Program-made: the position numbers and the translations under genes
In this document: in pieces, positions 21,920 through 32,481 of the stretch
Position numbering within the stretch: position 1 is the stretch's first letter
Layout: each line of letters opens with the position of its first letter
NCBI GenBank assembly: GCA_022494885.1
Contig: JAGVSM010002406.1
Span: 1-64,000 of the forward strand
DNA length: 64,000 nt
Direction of reading: 5' to 3'
From: Micrasema longulum
Lineage: Eukaryota > Arthropoda > Insecta > Trichoptera > Brachycentridae
Notes under the pieces: generated by a model
What the model saw: the letters and a program-made list of their open reading frames with translations, nothing else
Database searches by the model: none
Told to the model about the DNA's origin: nothing

Positions 21920-24900
21920 TAAATAAAAACGACTTAAATGTTAAAAAGCAACATTTTACTAAGGAGGTTGATAGACAAATATTTTTGACTTTAGCTAGAA
22001 TTTTGTAAAGACATTTAAAAAAATTATTTCGTCGGATAAATTATTATGGATATTTATTTCCTGGTATACACAGCCTGTTCGCCTTCCGAAGATCGGATAT
22101 GAATGTCTAGTCTATCCAATCTAGAATAAATAATGAAATCTATGGTGTATCAATATCAATCTGCTCGTGGTGACCATATAGTAGGAGATAACTGATACAG
22201 TCACTACTGCTACTAATTTTGCAGACTTTTTTACAAATAAAGTCGAAAAAATTAGACTGGCTTAGATCTAGTTCGGCGAAAAAACCGATAATTTCAGCTA
22301 AGGACTCTCAATAATTGCAGTATATAAGTTATCCATAATGATAACAATGAATTTTTTTTAAATACGAAAGCAATCAAAAAGTTTCTCTGGAAAAGAAAAC
22401 ATTGACATTTATCTTTTTGACCCAGTTTATAAATGAATTATTAGAAGAAGAGAGGCTTAAATTATCATTTTCCGTTGTTTCTTTAAAGTAAGAGTTATGC
22501 AGTTTAAGGGCGAGGACATTTGCATGGGTCTGTCCTAGGGTTAATTTACGAAATGGAATCTCGAACACTTGATTTCATCTTAACTATTCATTAGGGTTCA
22601 CTATTATTATTGGTTCAGAATATGTCTTAGCGGAATTATTATTGGCAAAATTGTCCAAGACTCGAATGTATACGCTGAAATAATAGGTTTATTAACACTG
22701 AAGTTTTGAGTTTTTTTTTATTTCTGGTATTGTGAAAGAATCTTGTTTCTTTTTACAAAAATATGCAGGTCTTGCAATAAGACGTTACATAATATAAATA
22801 CCTGTCAATGTTGATAAATATTGTCATACATACTGCCAGGTAATTAGCATTTACCAATTTCCTCACACATCTTCCTTGAATTATAAAATAATCCCTCAAT
22901 TATGTTATTGGCTTTTTATTATACTTAAATCATGTCTTGGAGACCTTCTTAGCTCACCAACGAACCAAATTACTAATAAGAAAGAAAAAATGTGCGGAAT
23001 TAAAATTTAAAAAAATATTATGTAGTGAGAAACAAAAAATGGACTTTGTCTACGGTATTTTAAATTTGTTTGATATTTCGCATCGTGGATATATCTACAG
23101 CGTTTACTTAAATATATTGTAACTTGTAACATACATCAATAATTTATTCAAGCTCTGATTTAATCAAATCACTTGGTCAGCATATTTCCGTAAAATTAAC
23201 TTTTTATCGCACCAAATTAATTCAAAATGTATAATGCTCGCTTGAGTGATTATTATTATTTTTTATTATTCTGCGGTTTGTTATGTAAGACCTACCTATT
23301 TAGTTCGATAATATTAATCATGACTGCACGTAATTATAATAATTATTTATTATTATGCATTAAACGATTCAAAATTATTATCTTATCTAATGGAGAAGTA
23401 ACTAGAAGATGAATAAAAAAACACACGGTCAGTGTCTCATTTGAATAAAATAATGGGTTAAATTCTATGCATGCCATGAATACATCTATAATATATTGAA
23501 GTCTTTATTTACATTCAAAATAACCCGCCATATTCTAGCCAATCGCAAATATAAGAGAATCATAAAAATATCTGGACCGACAGCCGAGAGAACGGTAAAA
23601 AATTAGTGCTTTTTTATGAATTGGCCAGAAATGATTTTGTAAGCGCCCAGCCTGTTCGCCTTCCGAAGATCGGATATGAATGTCTAGTCTATACACCGAC
23701 ACCAGGCCAGGTGGAAATGCGAATGCCTCGGACAATTTGTAGACCAAACGCCGATACAGTTATGTGTGTTGAAGAACCTAGTACGGACAAGCGTGTGGGC
23801 ATTAGGACCGGTATACCGAGGAAATTATACTTATGACAAATATCTACACTTACACGCATTCAGATTCTCGTATTTTAAAGACCATTTTCGTATCCACATT
23901 TTATATTTAGGACAGACGCCCACCATTCGTACATATTTAAAGCATTATGCATCCCCTTTATGAGATTTGACTTTGAAATCATCTACCTTTTGTGATTTAA
24001 AATATGTAAACAGGTACCAATAAATAATGCAAAAAATAAATATTTTAGTTTCCTAAAAAATATTTAAATACTTTTGTGCATCTCTTAAAATACAGTGCCC
24101 ACTCTTATATTATAGTAATCAAATTTCTTTTTGTTGTTCCATAAACGATGAAAACAATAAATTATTACAAACTAAAAACTTAGTTTTTAGTAGAACACAA
24201 TAAATTTATTATTTTAAAAGAAAACAACTATAAGCTCGGGAGAGCACTTCTCGGTGATATAATACCTAAGTATCACCCGGAGATATTAAAGTTCATTTTA
24301 GTTTTGTATCACCCGTTGATGCCAATTCAACCACCATAATCTATAATACCTTTAAAATAAAACATCATTTTAAAAAATTGCTTTTAAAAATGTTTATTGT
24401 TTTTACTAAAAACCCTATTAATTTATGCGTAGTTTTAGTCTTCAAACAAAACCTTACCTCATCATCAACTTATGACTATTAAAGTTACTACCAGCTTATC
24501 AACAATTTATTTATAATATTTCAAATGTATGTACCTGTGTATGCAGATATTTTTTTATATGTTTAATTGGCAGTTATCCACTTAAGTTTAATGTTTTTGC
24601 AAATGTCAAGTTTAATTTTTAGTTACATAGGTATTATATGAACAAGTTATCACGATAACAAATTTTGAATTACATTTTTACAAAAAATTAAGTTGGTTTT
24701 TATATTTGAAATGAATTAATAAAAGCATTTAAAAAATTACTGAAACAATTTTCTGTGATTGGATTCAGAAACAACATTTGCGTTGTTAGGATGTACGTTT
24801 ATTATTAATGCGGTGTTTTTATACAAATGAGCGATATGGTCGAAACCTTTGTTTGAGAAATTGAAATTCTACTAAAAAATGTTTGAGCGAGGTCGTAAAC

Positions 24901-25045
24901 TTGTTGAATAAGTGTATGGATTTTTTTATTTTTTTTATATGGGAGTTGCTTTATTATTTACCTTGCTTATAATATACAAGGTTTATATTTCAAAAGTGGA
25001 TTTTTCTGCAATTAAATTTCTTGAAATTTATCTAAACTGTTGGGA
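21920..25045. other. AT-rich spacer with one duplicated 45-bp segment
   Basis: No gene recognised. The sequence 'agcctgttcgccttccgaag', continuing for about 45 bp, occurs at 22,072 and again at 23,648 in the same orientation, in unrelated surroundings. Small ORFs here (60-76 codons) show no domain. A GC-richer patch at 23,680-23,820 remains open in two frames but lacks convincing splice sites. Confidence 0.35.
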
Positions 25046-25049
25046 TCAG

Positions 25050-25263
25050 GAGGGATATACTAATGTGGGCCAATCAGGAACTTCTCAGCATTTGCTTATG
25101 TGGAGAGGAAACCACTCAAAACTCTTCAGGAGAAGCCGGCCTGTTGGCAGTAGTCAACAGGCCTTCCGTTCCACTAGAGGAGTGTTCGGCATTTTCTTCC
25201 CTACTTTGGTTTATTTTACCAATTGCCTGCACTATATTGATCATGTATAATACTACCTTTCGT
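25050..25263 (+). CDS. Candidate internal exon of a membrane protein
   Basis: I do not recognise the gene. The segment is markedly GC-richer than the AT-rich DNA on both sides, is bounded by an acceptor ('gttgggatcag|g') and a strong donor ('ctttcgt|gtgagt'), and is open throughout in one frame, about 70 codons. The peptide has a polar first half with a possible glycosylation site ('QNSSGEAG'), then 'EECSAFSSLLWFILPIACTI', followed by 'LIMYNTTFR'. This forms one hydrophobic helix with an internal proline, then a basic end. That pattern would fit the second outer loop and fifth helix of a rhodopsin-like receptor, but this is inference only. A second frame is also partly open, and neighbouring exons were not found. 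The strand is opposite to the CpG-rich first exon at 34-35 kb. Confidence 0.45.
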
Positions 25264-25264
25264 G

Positions 25265-26385
25265 TGAGTTATTTATTACCTATCACCGATAGGATGTCGC
25301 ATAGATAGGGAGTATAGATGCTTTGATAATCATTCATTTTTACGAGACGCTTAGCTAATTGTGTGCTAATAGATCAAGCATTATCCCAGCAGTTACTGAA
25401 GATTATACAGTACAGCTCCTATCTTTCATCTCCTACGGCCGGGAGAATAGTTATGTGATGTGCGTCGCCAAGCGGAAAACTCCCGTAACATAGGGAATTG
25501 TTTCCAAACTGGAACCATTTGAAAAAGTTAACAGACGAGAAAGTGAATTAGTCACGGCTGTAAACATCGAAAATAAACATTTCACCTAAATATCATCATC
25601 ACACCTGTATTTATGGCGTTCAAATTGAATTCTTGTAATGATGTACTTATCAAATATTATTGTCGCTTTATCAGAATTTTCTACGAATTTCTTAACAGAA
25701 ATGTTCAAAGATTCGCTGTACCGTTAAACAACCGTCTGTCTGCCAAAATCCAATTTTGTAAAATACCTCATCTGTAACAGATTTCTGCTCTGCTGGGCTT
25801 TTTGTACAGCTATTATTCGGCTGGTATTTTAATGTGGACAACTAATTTACATCTTTGTGGATCGTGAATTTATCTTATCTTTACATTTTAATACACTGTT
25901 AGGCATTTTTCATCCTTTACTTGCTAGCCTTTTTCGAAAAAAATATTTTCTTTTTCTGTTTTTTCAATATTGAGTGATTAAGCTGTGTAGAATTTATACT
26001 TCGTATTACTTCTAAAATAAATAAAATATAGTTTATCAATATTTGTACACCATTATTCATTTGTATTTCAAAGCAATGAACCATAAATTTGTATAACAAT
26101 ATAAAAATGCAATTAAAACCACGTTGTTTAAGTTAACCGTAATATTTTTTATCTGATAACGTTCTAGCAGCCATGTTAACTCTTAAAATGTTGTGCTTAA
26201 AAATCCCACTAGAAATGATGCTGTAATGTAGTGTTCTCAGAGTAATAATGCTCTAGAGAAGCCCTTTATTATAATAAAAATTATGATTATATAACATGAC
26301 TGAATATAATTTTTAATTATAAAGCCGTGTATTTTATATAACAAAAGCATTTTAAAAAATTGGTTTTGTTTTTAGTTTAAAAACA
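25265..26385. other. Spacer next to the candidate exon
   Basis: 25,370-25,560 keeps a more balanced base composition ('ctcctacggccgggagaata') without an open frame, so it may be conserved non-coding or decayed repeat DNA. From 25,600 on the sequence is AT-rich and featureless. Confidence 0.3.
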
Positions 26386-26388
26386 AAC

Positions 26389-26510
26389 CCGTAATGGACG
26401 GTTTTGGTTAGCGCTCTCAATTCTCAACCCAAGTACTTACGGGCCGTTGTATTGCTGTAACCTGTTGCTAACTTCGACATCAATAATCATTTGAAAAATC
26501 TCCGTAAGGG
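26389..26510 (+). repeat. Dispersed repeat family F, copy 1
   Basis: The block 'ggccgttgtattgctgtaac', with flanking 'ggacggttttggttagcgct', is shared with 55,988-56,115 (+) and 51,043-51,125 (-). It is GC-richer than its surroundings and non-coding. The three copies share about 80-120 bp and differ at perhaps one base in six, so the family is old. No superfamily could be assigned. Confidence 0.6.
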
Positions 26511-26715
26511 CGACTCTATTAAGTAATTACTCCAAGGTAGTGTTACATTACGCAAAAGACATGATATTTTAAAATACAGGTATTAAAAAAGAATTAACTA
26601 GCATAAAATATGCTGTTTAATAATCCATTTTCCATAATTCATAAAACATGTATGTTTGTAAGTGAAAATTCTTGATGGAAGTTCATTGTAATTTATTATA
26701 TTAATAAAAAACAAG

Positions 26716-27090
26716 TGATACTATAATCCACAAATTTGAAATATCCAGTGACCAGTTTCATCGCTTTTGCGACATCTTCGAGACTGGTATCTTTATTAAG
26801 GAGTTCAATGTATTTATAAAAAACAAAGGTAAGGATAGATAATTCAAAATTATATGAAAGTAAATTAAATAAAGTTATTTTTATCTTCATAAAAAATAAA
26901 AATTGATAATGATCCTTAAGATAAAAATAACTTTATTTAATTTACTTTCATATAATTTTTAATTATCTATCCTTACCTCTGTTTTGTATAAATACATTGA
27001 ACTCCTTAATAAAGAAACCAGTCTCGAAGATGTCGCGAAAGCGATGAAACCAGTCACTGGATATTCAAAATTTGTGGATTAAAGTATCAT
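26716..27090. repeat. 375-bp foldback with 172-bp arms
   Basis: Left arm 26,716-26,887 and right arm 26,918-27,090 are reverse complements with few differences, around a 30-bp loop. Arms carry 'gtttcatcgcttttgcgaca' and its complement 'tgtcgcgaaagcgatgaaac'. Any transcript would fold into a long double-stranded hairpin. The 64-codon minus-strand ORF inside is probably incidental. It looks like a foldback MITE, and no second copy occurs in this window. Confidence 0.85.
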
Positions 27091-27411
27091 TGGTCTTTTA
27101 TTTACATGATTCGAAAAATTATAAAATATAATTTAGCTTCATTATTTTTTTAAATAAGACATACCTACATCACTCACAACACTTAATTAAAAACTAAGGG
27201 TTCCTTGGTCGTTCCTCGAATTACAAATTACTTCGGAGAACGAACATCAAATTGCGTTGTTCCAAGGTTGTTTAACGATCTCTCACAAACCATCATTAAA
27301 ATGAAAGATCTTCAATTGAAATAAAGAGCTGAAGAAATACCTTCTAAATATTTTAGTGTCTGAAATATCTTCAAAACACTTGTTAAAAGGTAACAAATAA
27401 ATATGTAAAGA

Positions 27412-27937
27412 TTAACAAATTACAAAAGGGATGGAGAATACCTTAAATAAGGGAATATGGAAGTCTAGGCATTTACAGGGCTTTTGACCTGTCATTGTCA
27501 TCTGACTGGTATTCTCCATCCCTGTTGTTATTTGTTAATCTTAATGACTCCTGAGAGGGTGAAGTCCAGTCTTTTGTCTACGAATATTTGGACAAACTCA
27601 AATATTGTAATAAAACCAACTGGTCCAAGAAGAAGTTTGGAAATTGAAAATTGTTTTCAGGCGTTGCCTAGTATGTGAAATAATTCAGCCAGATGAATCT
27701 CTTCACAACAATAAAGGTTTTAGCTCTTTAACTTCACTAAAATCAAAAAATGGAAGAATTGAAGAATGGAATGGAATTGAATATGGATGTTCAAACATGG
27801 GCAAAAAGGTGAATGTTACACAGTGTGTAAAGTGGCCACTTAAACCAGCCAATGACAGGTCATAAGCCCTGTAAATGCCTAGACTTCCAAATTCCCTTAT
27901 TTAAGGTATTCTCCATCCCTGTTGTAATTCGTTAATC
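27412..27937. mobile_element. Hairpin MITE, family C, long nested copy
   Basis: Left arm 'gggatggagaataccttaaa' (27,429) is complementary to 'tttaaggtattctccatccc' (27,900). A third arm copy, 'ggtattctccatccctgttg', occurs at 27,510, followed by a flank ('gtccagtcttttgtctacga') that is repeated after the outer right end (27,961). The structure is therefore a short 130-bp hairpin joined to a longer one, sharing one left arm. The core 'cagggcttttgacctgtcat' and its complement both occur. Non-coding. Confidence 0.75.
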
Positions 27938-28154
27938 TTAATAACTCCCGAGGGGGTGAAATCCAGTCTTTTGTCTACGAACATTTGGACAAACTCAAAT
28001 ATTGTAAATATGTATAGTATAAATAAAATAATGTTTAAAAAACCTGCCTTGATTTTTTTTTTAATGATCGAACCCATCGAAAAATCAGTGGGTAACAAAT
28101 GGTTTTATGATTTTGATAATTTTTTACCTATGGAGGTATATATATATACTACAC

Positions 28155-28758
28155 ACGTGCGTTTCCAGAAACTATCTACCAGCCAGCGGGCCACATGGCG
28201 ACGATATCTACCTACTGTATACAAAAGCTTCTCTTCGGACATCTATCTCCCTCTGTTAACCATGGAGTTGAAACAGTGTTTGATTTATTTAGTTTTTTAT
28301 TGCTTACTTCTTGGTATGAACACTTGACCAATTTACTACTATACTCTATTTTTTATAAATTTATTGATATTGTTTTAACTTTGCTGGAATTCCTCTCATC
28401 CATGCGCTTTGTAGCTGCACGATGATTGGTTATCTAGCTTTAATATATCAACTTTAAAATACCTTAATTTTGTAAACGGGGTCTAGAATTCCAATCGTCT
28501 ACGCGCTTAGTAGCAGCAAGGCGTATTGTAATCTTACTCCTTTTTACTATTCATATTATGATTATTTTGTAATACACTAAATTTATTTGTCAATTTTTAA
28601 AATGTGTAAATGGGGGCTAAATTTCTAACTGTCCATGCGCTCTGTAGCTGCAAGACGTACTGGGATGTTTATTAATTGTACAGCGCCCTTGAGGTGATTT
28701 TCACAAAAATGGCGCTTTATAAATTATCCAACTATATATATATATATATATATATATC
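28155..28758 (+). repeat. LINE-like 3' region with internal tandem units (repeat W, copy 1)
   Basis: This roughly 600-bp sequence recurs inverted at 59,849-60,545 and partly at 46,690-47,035. Its 3' end is constant: 'ggcgctttataaattatcca' followed by a TA microsatellite, as in several CR1/L2-type LINE tails. Inside, the motif 'catgcgctctgtagctgcaa' recurs in variant form at about 28,401, 28,501 and 28,633, giving tandem units of roughly 100-130 bp. A 76-codon ORF (28,195-28,425) is open in both long copies, with six base differences, four of them changing amino acids, which does not suggest purifying selection. No reverse transcriptase motif is included. Confidence 0.65.
28733..28757. repeat. 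(TA)n microsatellite at the end of repeat W
   Basis: About twelve TA units directly follow the constant 3' end of repeat W. The inverted copy ends in the same type of run. Confidence 0.9.
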
Positions 28759-28997
28759 AAGAAATGTCAATAAAAAACATCAATAATTGTAATATGTATT
28801 TAAAAAATACATAATAAACACTGTTCTGCAGCAATGAAACGGATGTCAAGTTCTGTATTATATGTAGACCGACGTGACATCGTAGATAGTCACACAAGAG
28901 TTAATGTTGTTAGATAATAATAGCATATGTTGGAACCTGTTGTCTTTAGATTAAACGTTATTGAAAAAAATTGCTAAAATAAATCAAACCTTTTAGA

Positions 28998-29197
28998 AAT
29001 GTGTATAACTGGCGTCTTTAAAACGTGTTCCGTCAGTGCATCCTCTATAAACGGTAGATGCATTAAACGGCTACAAGAGCAACGTACATTTTACACGAAG
29101 TACCTAGAAAGATCTCCAGAAACCAGTTTTGTGATCTTCCAATGGTTGATGCCCTGCAAAGCGCGCGAAATTAAGCCCGTGCTTCAAGCTTTCGTGT
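28998..29197 (+). CDS. Candidate exon or expressed segment, unrecognised
   Basis: A 200-bp block is less AT-rich than its surroundings. It is preceded by 'aaaccttttag' (acceptor-like), followed by 'gctttcgt|gtgagt' (strong donor), and open in one frame for 66 codons ('SSINGRCIKRLQEQRTFYTK', 'FQWLMPCKAREIKPV'). Its reading phase does not match the end of the candidate exon at 25.26 kb, so the two are not obviously joined. I do not recognise the peptide. A non-coding exon or a decayed repeat is equally possible. Confidence 0.25.
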
Positions 29198-29436
29198 GAG
29201 TCTTCAAAGATTCATTGCAGATGGTCTACAAATAGAAATAATATTCACAATAACAATATTCAGTAATAATTTACTTAAATTAAAACACTTGTTGGTTGCA
29301 AACAACATTTAAAAATACTAATGATCATCTGCACGTGCATTATATTGATTGAATACTTAAATATTCTTACTTTTTAAGGCATTAACTTTGTAGTCAAACA
29401 TTTCACTAAATGTAATTAAATATTATATACTTTTAT

Positions 29437-29560
29437 TTTTTTTATTTTGTTTATTCAGAAAAACAACAGCAATTCAAAAAATATGCACAACATTATAAAA
29501 AAACATAAAATAAAGCCAAATAAGTTTTCCACACAAATACAATTATAAAAATCCAGTTCT
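29437..29560 (-). mobile_element. Short LINE-tail-like sequence
   Basis: The motif 'ttttattttgtttattcaga' followed by 'aaaacaacagcaattcaaa' resembles the reverse of retrotransposon 3' ends that recur in this window after T-rich runs (8.45, 36.56, 47.05 and 57.1 kb). Similarity is short, so the assignment is tentative. Confidence 0.3.
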
Positions 29561-29599
29561 TTTAGATATTAATATATGTAGAAATGCATGTGTGATAGT

Positions 29600-29700
29600 T
29601 TTTGTGTGTGAGGATGCGTGCTAAGTGGGTGGAGTGTGGTTTTGGTAGGTATGTGAATATGTAGGTGAGTGTCTATGGGTGTGAGGGTGGGTTCAAAGAA
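29600..29700 (-). repeat. GT-rich dispersed repeat, inverted relative of 10.55 kb
   Basis: It contains 'ttttggtaggtatgtgaata' and 'tgtgagggtgggttcaaa', the reverse complement of the CA-rich segment at 10,550-10,645. It directly adjoins the inverted-repeat element starting at 29,707 and may be part of the same larger element. Confidence 0.5.
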
Positions 29701-29706
29701 ATAATA

Positions 29707-30058
29707 TATATAAAACCACTTATCGACTTTTCTATGTATACCGGTTTCGAGACGCTCCCGTCTCTTCGTTAGACGCAACCTAAACCTATTTAACTCAAGC
29801 TCCTCCTTCCATCCCCTCTCCTATTTTCAACTTTTTCTCAAACAACATAAAATATTTTCATAATCTAATTAGTGTGTGTTTGTCATAATCAGTGTATGTG
29901 CTTTTTAACTCATGTGGTGTTGATTTTATATTTTTGTGCAACAACTATGGTGAAGGTGTATAGTGGGTTTTGCATGCTGGTTTAATTGGTGTCCTGACAA
30001 ATAGACGAGTACGTCTCGAAACCGGTAGACACAGAAAAGTCGATAAGTGGTTATATAC
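29707..30058. mobile_element. DNA element with 47-bp inverted repeats
   Basis: The left repeat holds 'aaaaccacttatcgactttt' and 'accggtttcgagacg'. The right repeat holds 'cgtctcgaaaccggt' and 'aaaagtcgataagtggttat'. The central 250 bp is AT-rich and non-coding. A 69-codon minus-strand frame beginning in the left repeat ('LTKRRERLETGIHRKVDKW') runs out into the GT-rich repeat. I cannot tell a MITE from the paired ends of a Penelope-like retroelement, whose copies often carry inverted termini. Confidence 0.55.
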
Positions 30059-30059
30059 A

Positions 30060-32478
30060 AATATTAAATAACATTCAGCGTATATGTATAACATTAGGTG
30101 TACAAGTTTGGATTTTGTCTAAGGGAAGAGACTATTGCAGGAGACTGCTGCGAGATATTGAATATATTTATATACTATTAAGCGTGCTGTCTAGATGTTT
30201 ACTGAAATATATGTTTATGTAATCTTTTTTATTTTTTATGAATGTGGATGTACATACTCGTACATCCACATTTCATTATGTTGTACCCCAACTCAACACA
30301 GGGCTCATGGCCTAATAGAGTTAAGGATGCGTTATTATTATTTTTATGTAATATATGTGTATTTGTATAAATAAATAAATAATACGTTTATATACTACGC
30401 GAGTTCAGTCCTTCACTTCAGAATATACCTACATGTACAATTATACATCTAAGAATATTTAAATGGGCAATTTATCCAAACATGATTAAGGTGACATTAT
30501 TTAAATTATTGAGAAATATTTTCAAATAATTAACATAATTTTTTCATTGAGTTCTGATATTATTTTATGTTTCTTTTAGACATACGTTATGAACCATGCG
30601 ATTGAAATCTTTAAAAAATAATGCAATTCTTTATGCGTTGATGCACATTGATACTTGGTTACTTTTTTTACTTCAATAATTGGATGGTGTTATACAAAAA
30701 TGTGTCGAGCCACTAAATCGAAAAGAATGAGTTTGTGTCAGAATCATGATCCAAAAGTGATATTCTTACTTTAAAAAAATTGTTTGATAAGTTTAAACTT
30801 ACAAAATCTGTACTTGTAACACCTGGATGTGTTAACCAAAAACCACGCAACTGGAATAAAAACAATATAACACTGCTTTAAGATGCTTAACGTTATGTTG
30901 CGAATCGAGATTAATATATGACTTACATTATAACGATATTGCATGTGTAAAATGTGTTAACCCCGAAATAGACGCTTTCTTAGCCAGAATTTTAGATAAG
31001 TTTTGTTCATTCAAACGACAATTTTTTTTTAAGTCTTGTTTAGAACATAAAGCTTTTACTTAAATTTTGATCAAAATTTTCCATTACAATAAAACATATT
31101 CTATTGATAATTTTACATTTGAAAAAATATATAAATATTATAGATTTACGTACATAACTATATTTATATTTTTTGGGTAGTAATATTATTTAAAACATTT
31201 TTGCGTTATTTTTATTAAAAAGATATTAGTTTTTAAGGTGTTTTTTAAAAACTTTTTATGACACATATTTGTCAAATTAAATTTTTACTTTAAAAATAAT
31301 AAAAAAATAAAAATTGCTACCTTTTTTTGTTATATTAATTCTTTTTTTAGTATTGAACTTAACAGTAAACAGAGGGGCTAAATTATTGATTGTGCTTTTT
31401 AAAAATGCGTCTGATGTCAAGCATCAATTATCTCAGTTTGAGATTGGTGTGGCTTTACACATTTTTGCAAAACACCATCCAATTGCAATGGTTACAAAAG
31501 GAATTAAATACAACAAAATTAAGTGTACATAGAAAATGCAGAAGTAAACACCATAATGGTTTTTTTTATTTTTAGAAACAATAAAATTTGGATTTTTACT
31601 GTGAATACGTATAAAAACTTTAATACAAGTTTTCCCCCCTTACATTAGAAAATACCTGTTTCAAATTAATGGCAGACAATATTTATGTGAGGTATTAAAA
31701 GTTGATTCATTTGTATACTTATTTAAATCATGTTTAGTTTTGATTGGGTTTTGTTACATTTAATTCGAAAGGAGGTTCGTAGCCTCCATATAATTTATAT
31801 GAAGTTTTTGTGATCGTGATAAAGTATTGGTGGCACTATATTACTAATTGAAATTCGCAAGAAGGTAAAATAAGTCGTGTATCTTATATCAAGTAAGGAC
31901 ACACGAGTATTTGCACGATATTAATGCATGTCTCGCAAAAGTCTTCTTTTTCGATTCACTAATGGAAAAGTGATGTTACGTTTTGACGAATCGGTGTGCT
32001 AATTTTGAGGATTTATTTCAACAAGATTATAATAATACGTTACACTTTAAGGTCATTCTGCAAGAGGATTTATAAAATATTTACACTCACAAAATACACT
32101 TTTCGGGTTAAGCCTCATTCCTTCAGTTTGTCATTAATTCATTTTTAAATTTTCGGATACGGAAACGTAAATGTTCAGCGATTGAAAAAAAACGGCTGAG
32201 CAGAATTTCGAAATGATTAATGTTTTACTTAACATCTCTCTTTCCATTTGAAATATCAAAACTATAATAATAATGACGTTCTGCTCCGATGGATAGTTTT
32301 AATATCTAAATTTTAACTACGCAACATTTCAAAGAATGCCGGGAAATAACAGCGTTTTCTTTTAATTATTAAAAGCGGCAGTAAAATAAAAATATTACGT
32401 AGCAGTAGGTACCTATCCAATTATTTATTTATTATTATTACTAAAAACCGTAGCAAATTTATTAAAAAAAAAAGTTAA
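30060..32478. other. AT-rich spacer with a perfect hairpin and possible LINE tail
   Basis: A perfect stem, 'aatgtggatgtac' and 'gtacatccacatt' (30,241-30,272), precedes 'actcaacacagggctcatgg' and an AATAAATAAATAA run at 30,375, which together look like a LINE 3' end. From 30,400 to 32,480 the sequence is AT-rich, with small Ile/Lys/Phe-rich ORFs only. 'aaggaggttcgtagcctcca' at 31,769 forms a small stem. No gene recognised. Confidence 0.35.
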
Positions 32479-32481
32479 ATA

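Noticed and set aside
26696..26890. 64-codon minus-strand ORF containing 'DTSLEDVAKAMK'
   Set aside because: It falls entirely within one arm of a foldback. The other arm shows changes that do not preserve it.
27956..28327. 123-codon plus-strand ORF
   Set aside because: It spans the end of a MITE and the start of repeat W in a frame that is not shared by the other copy.
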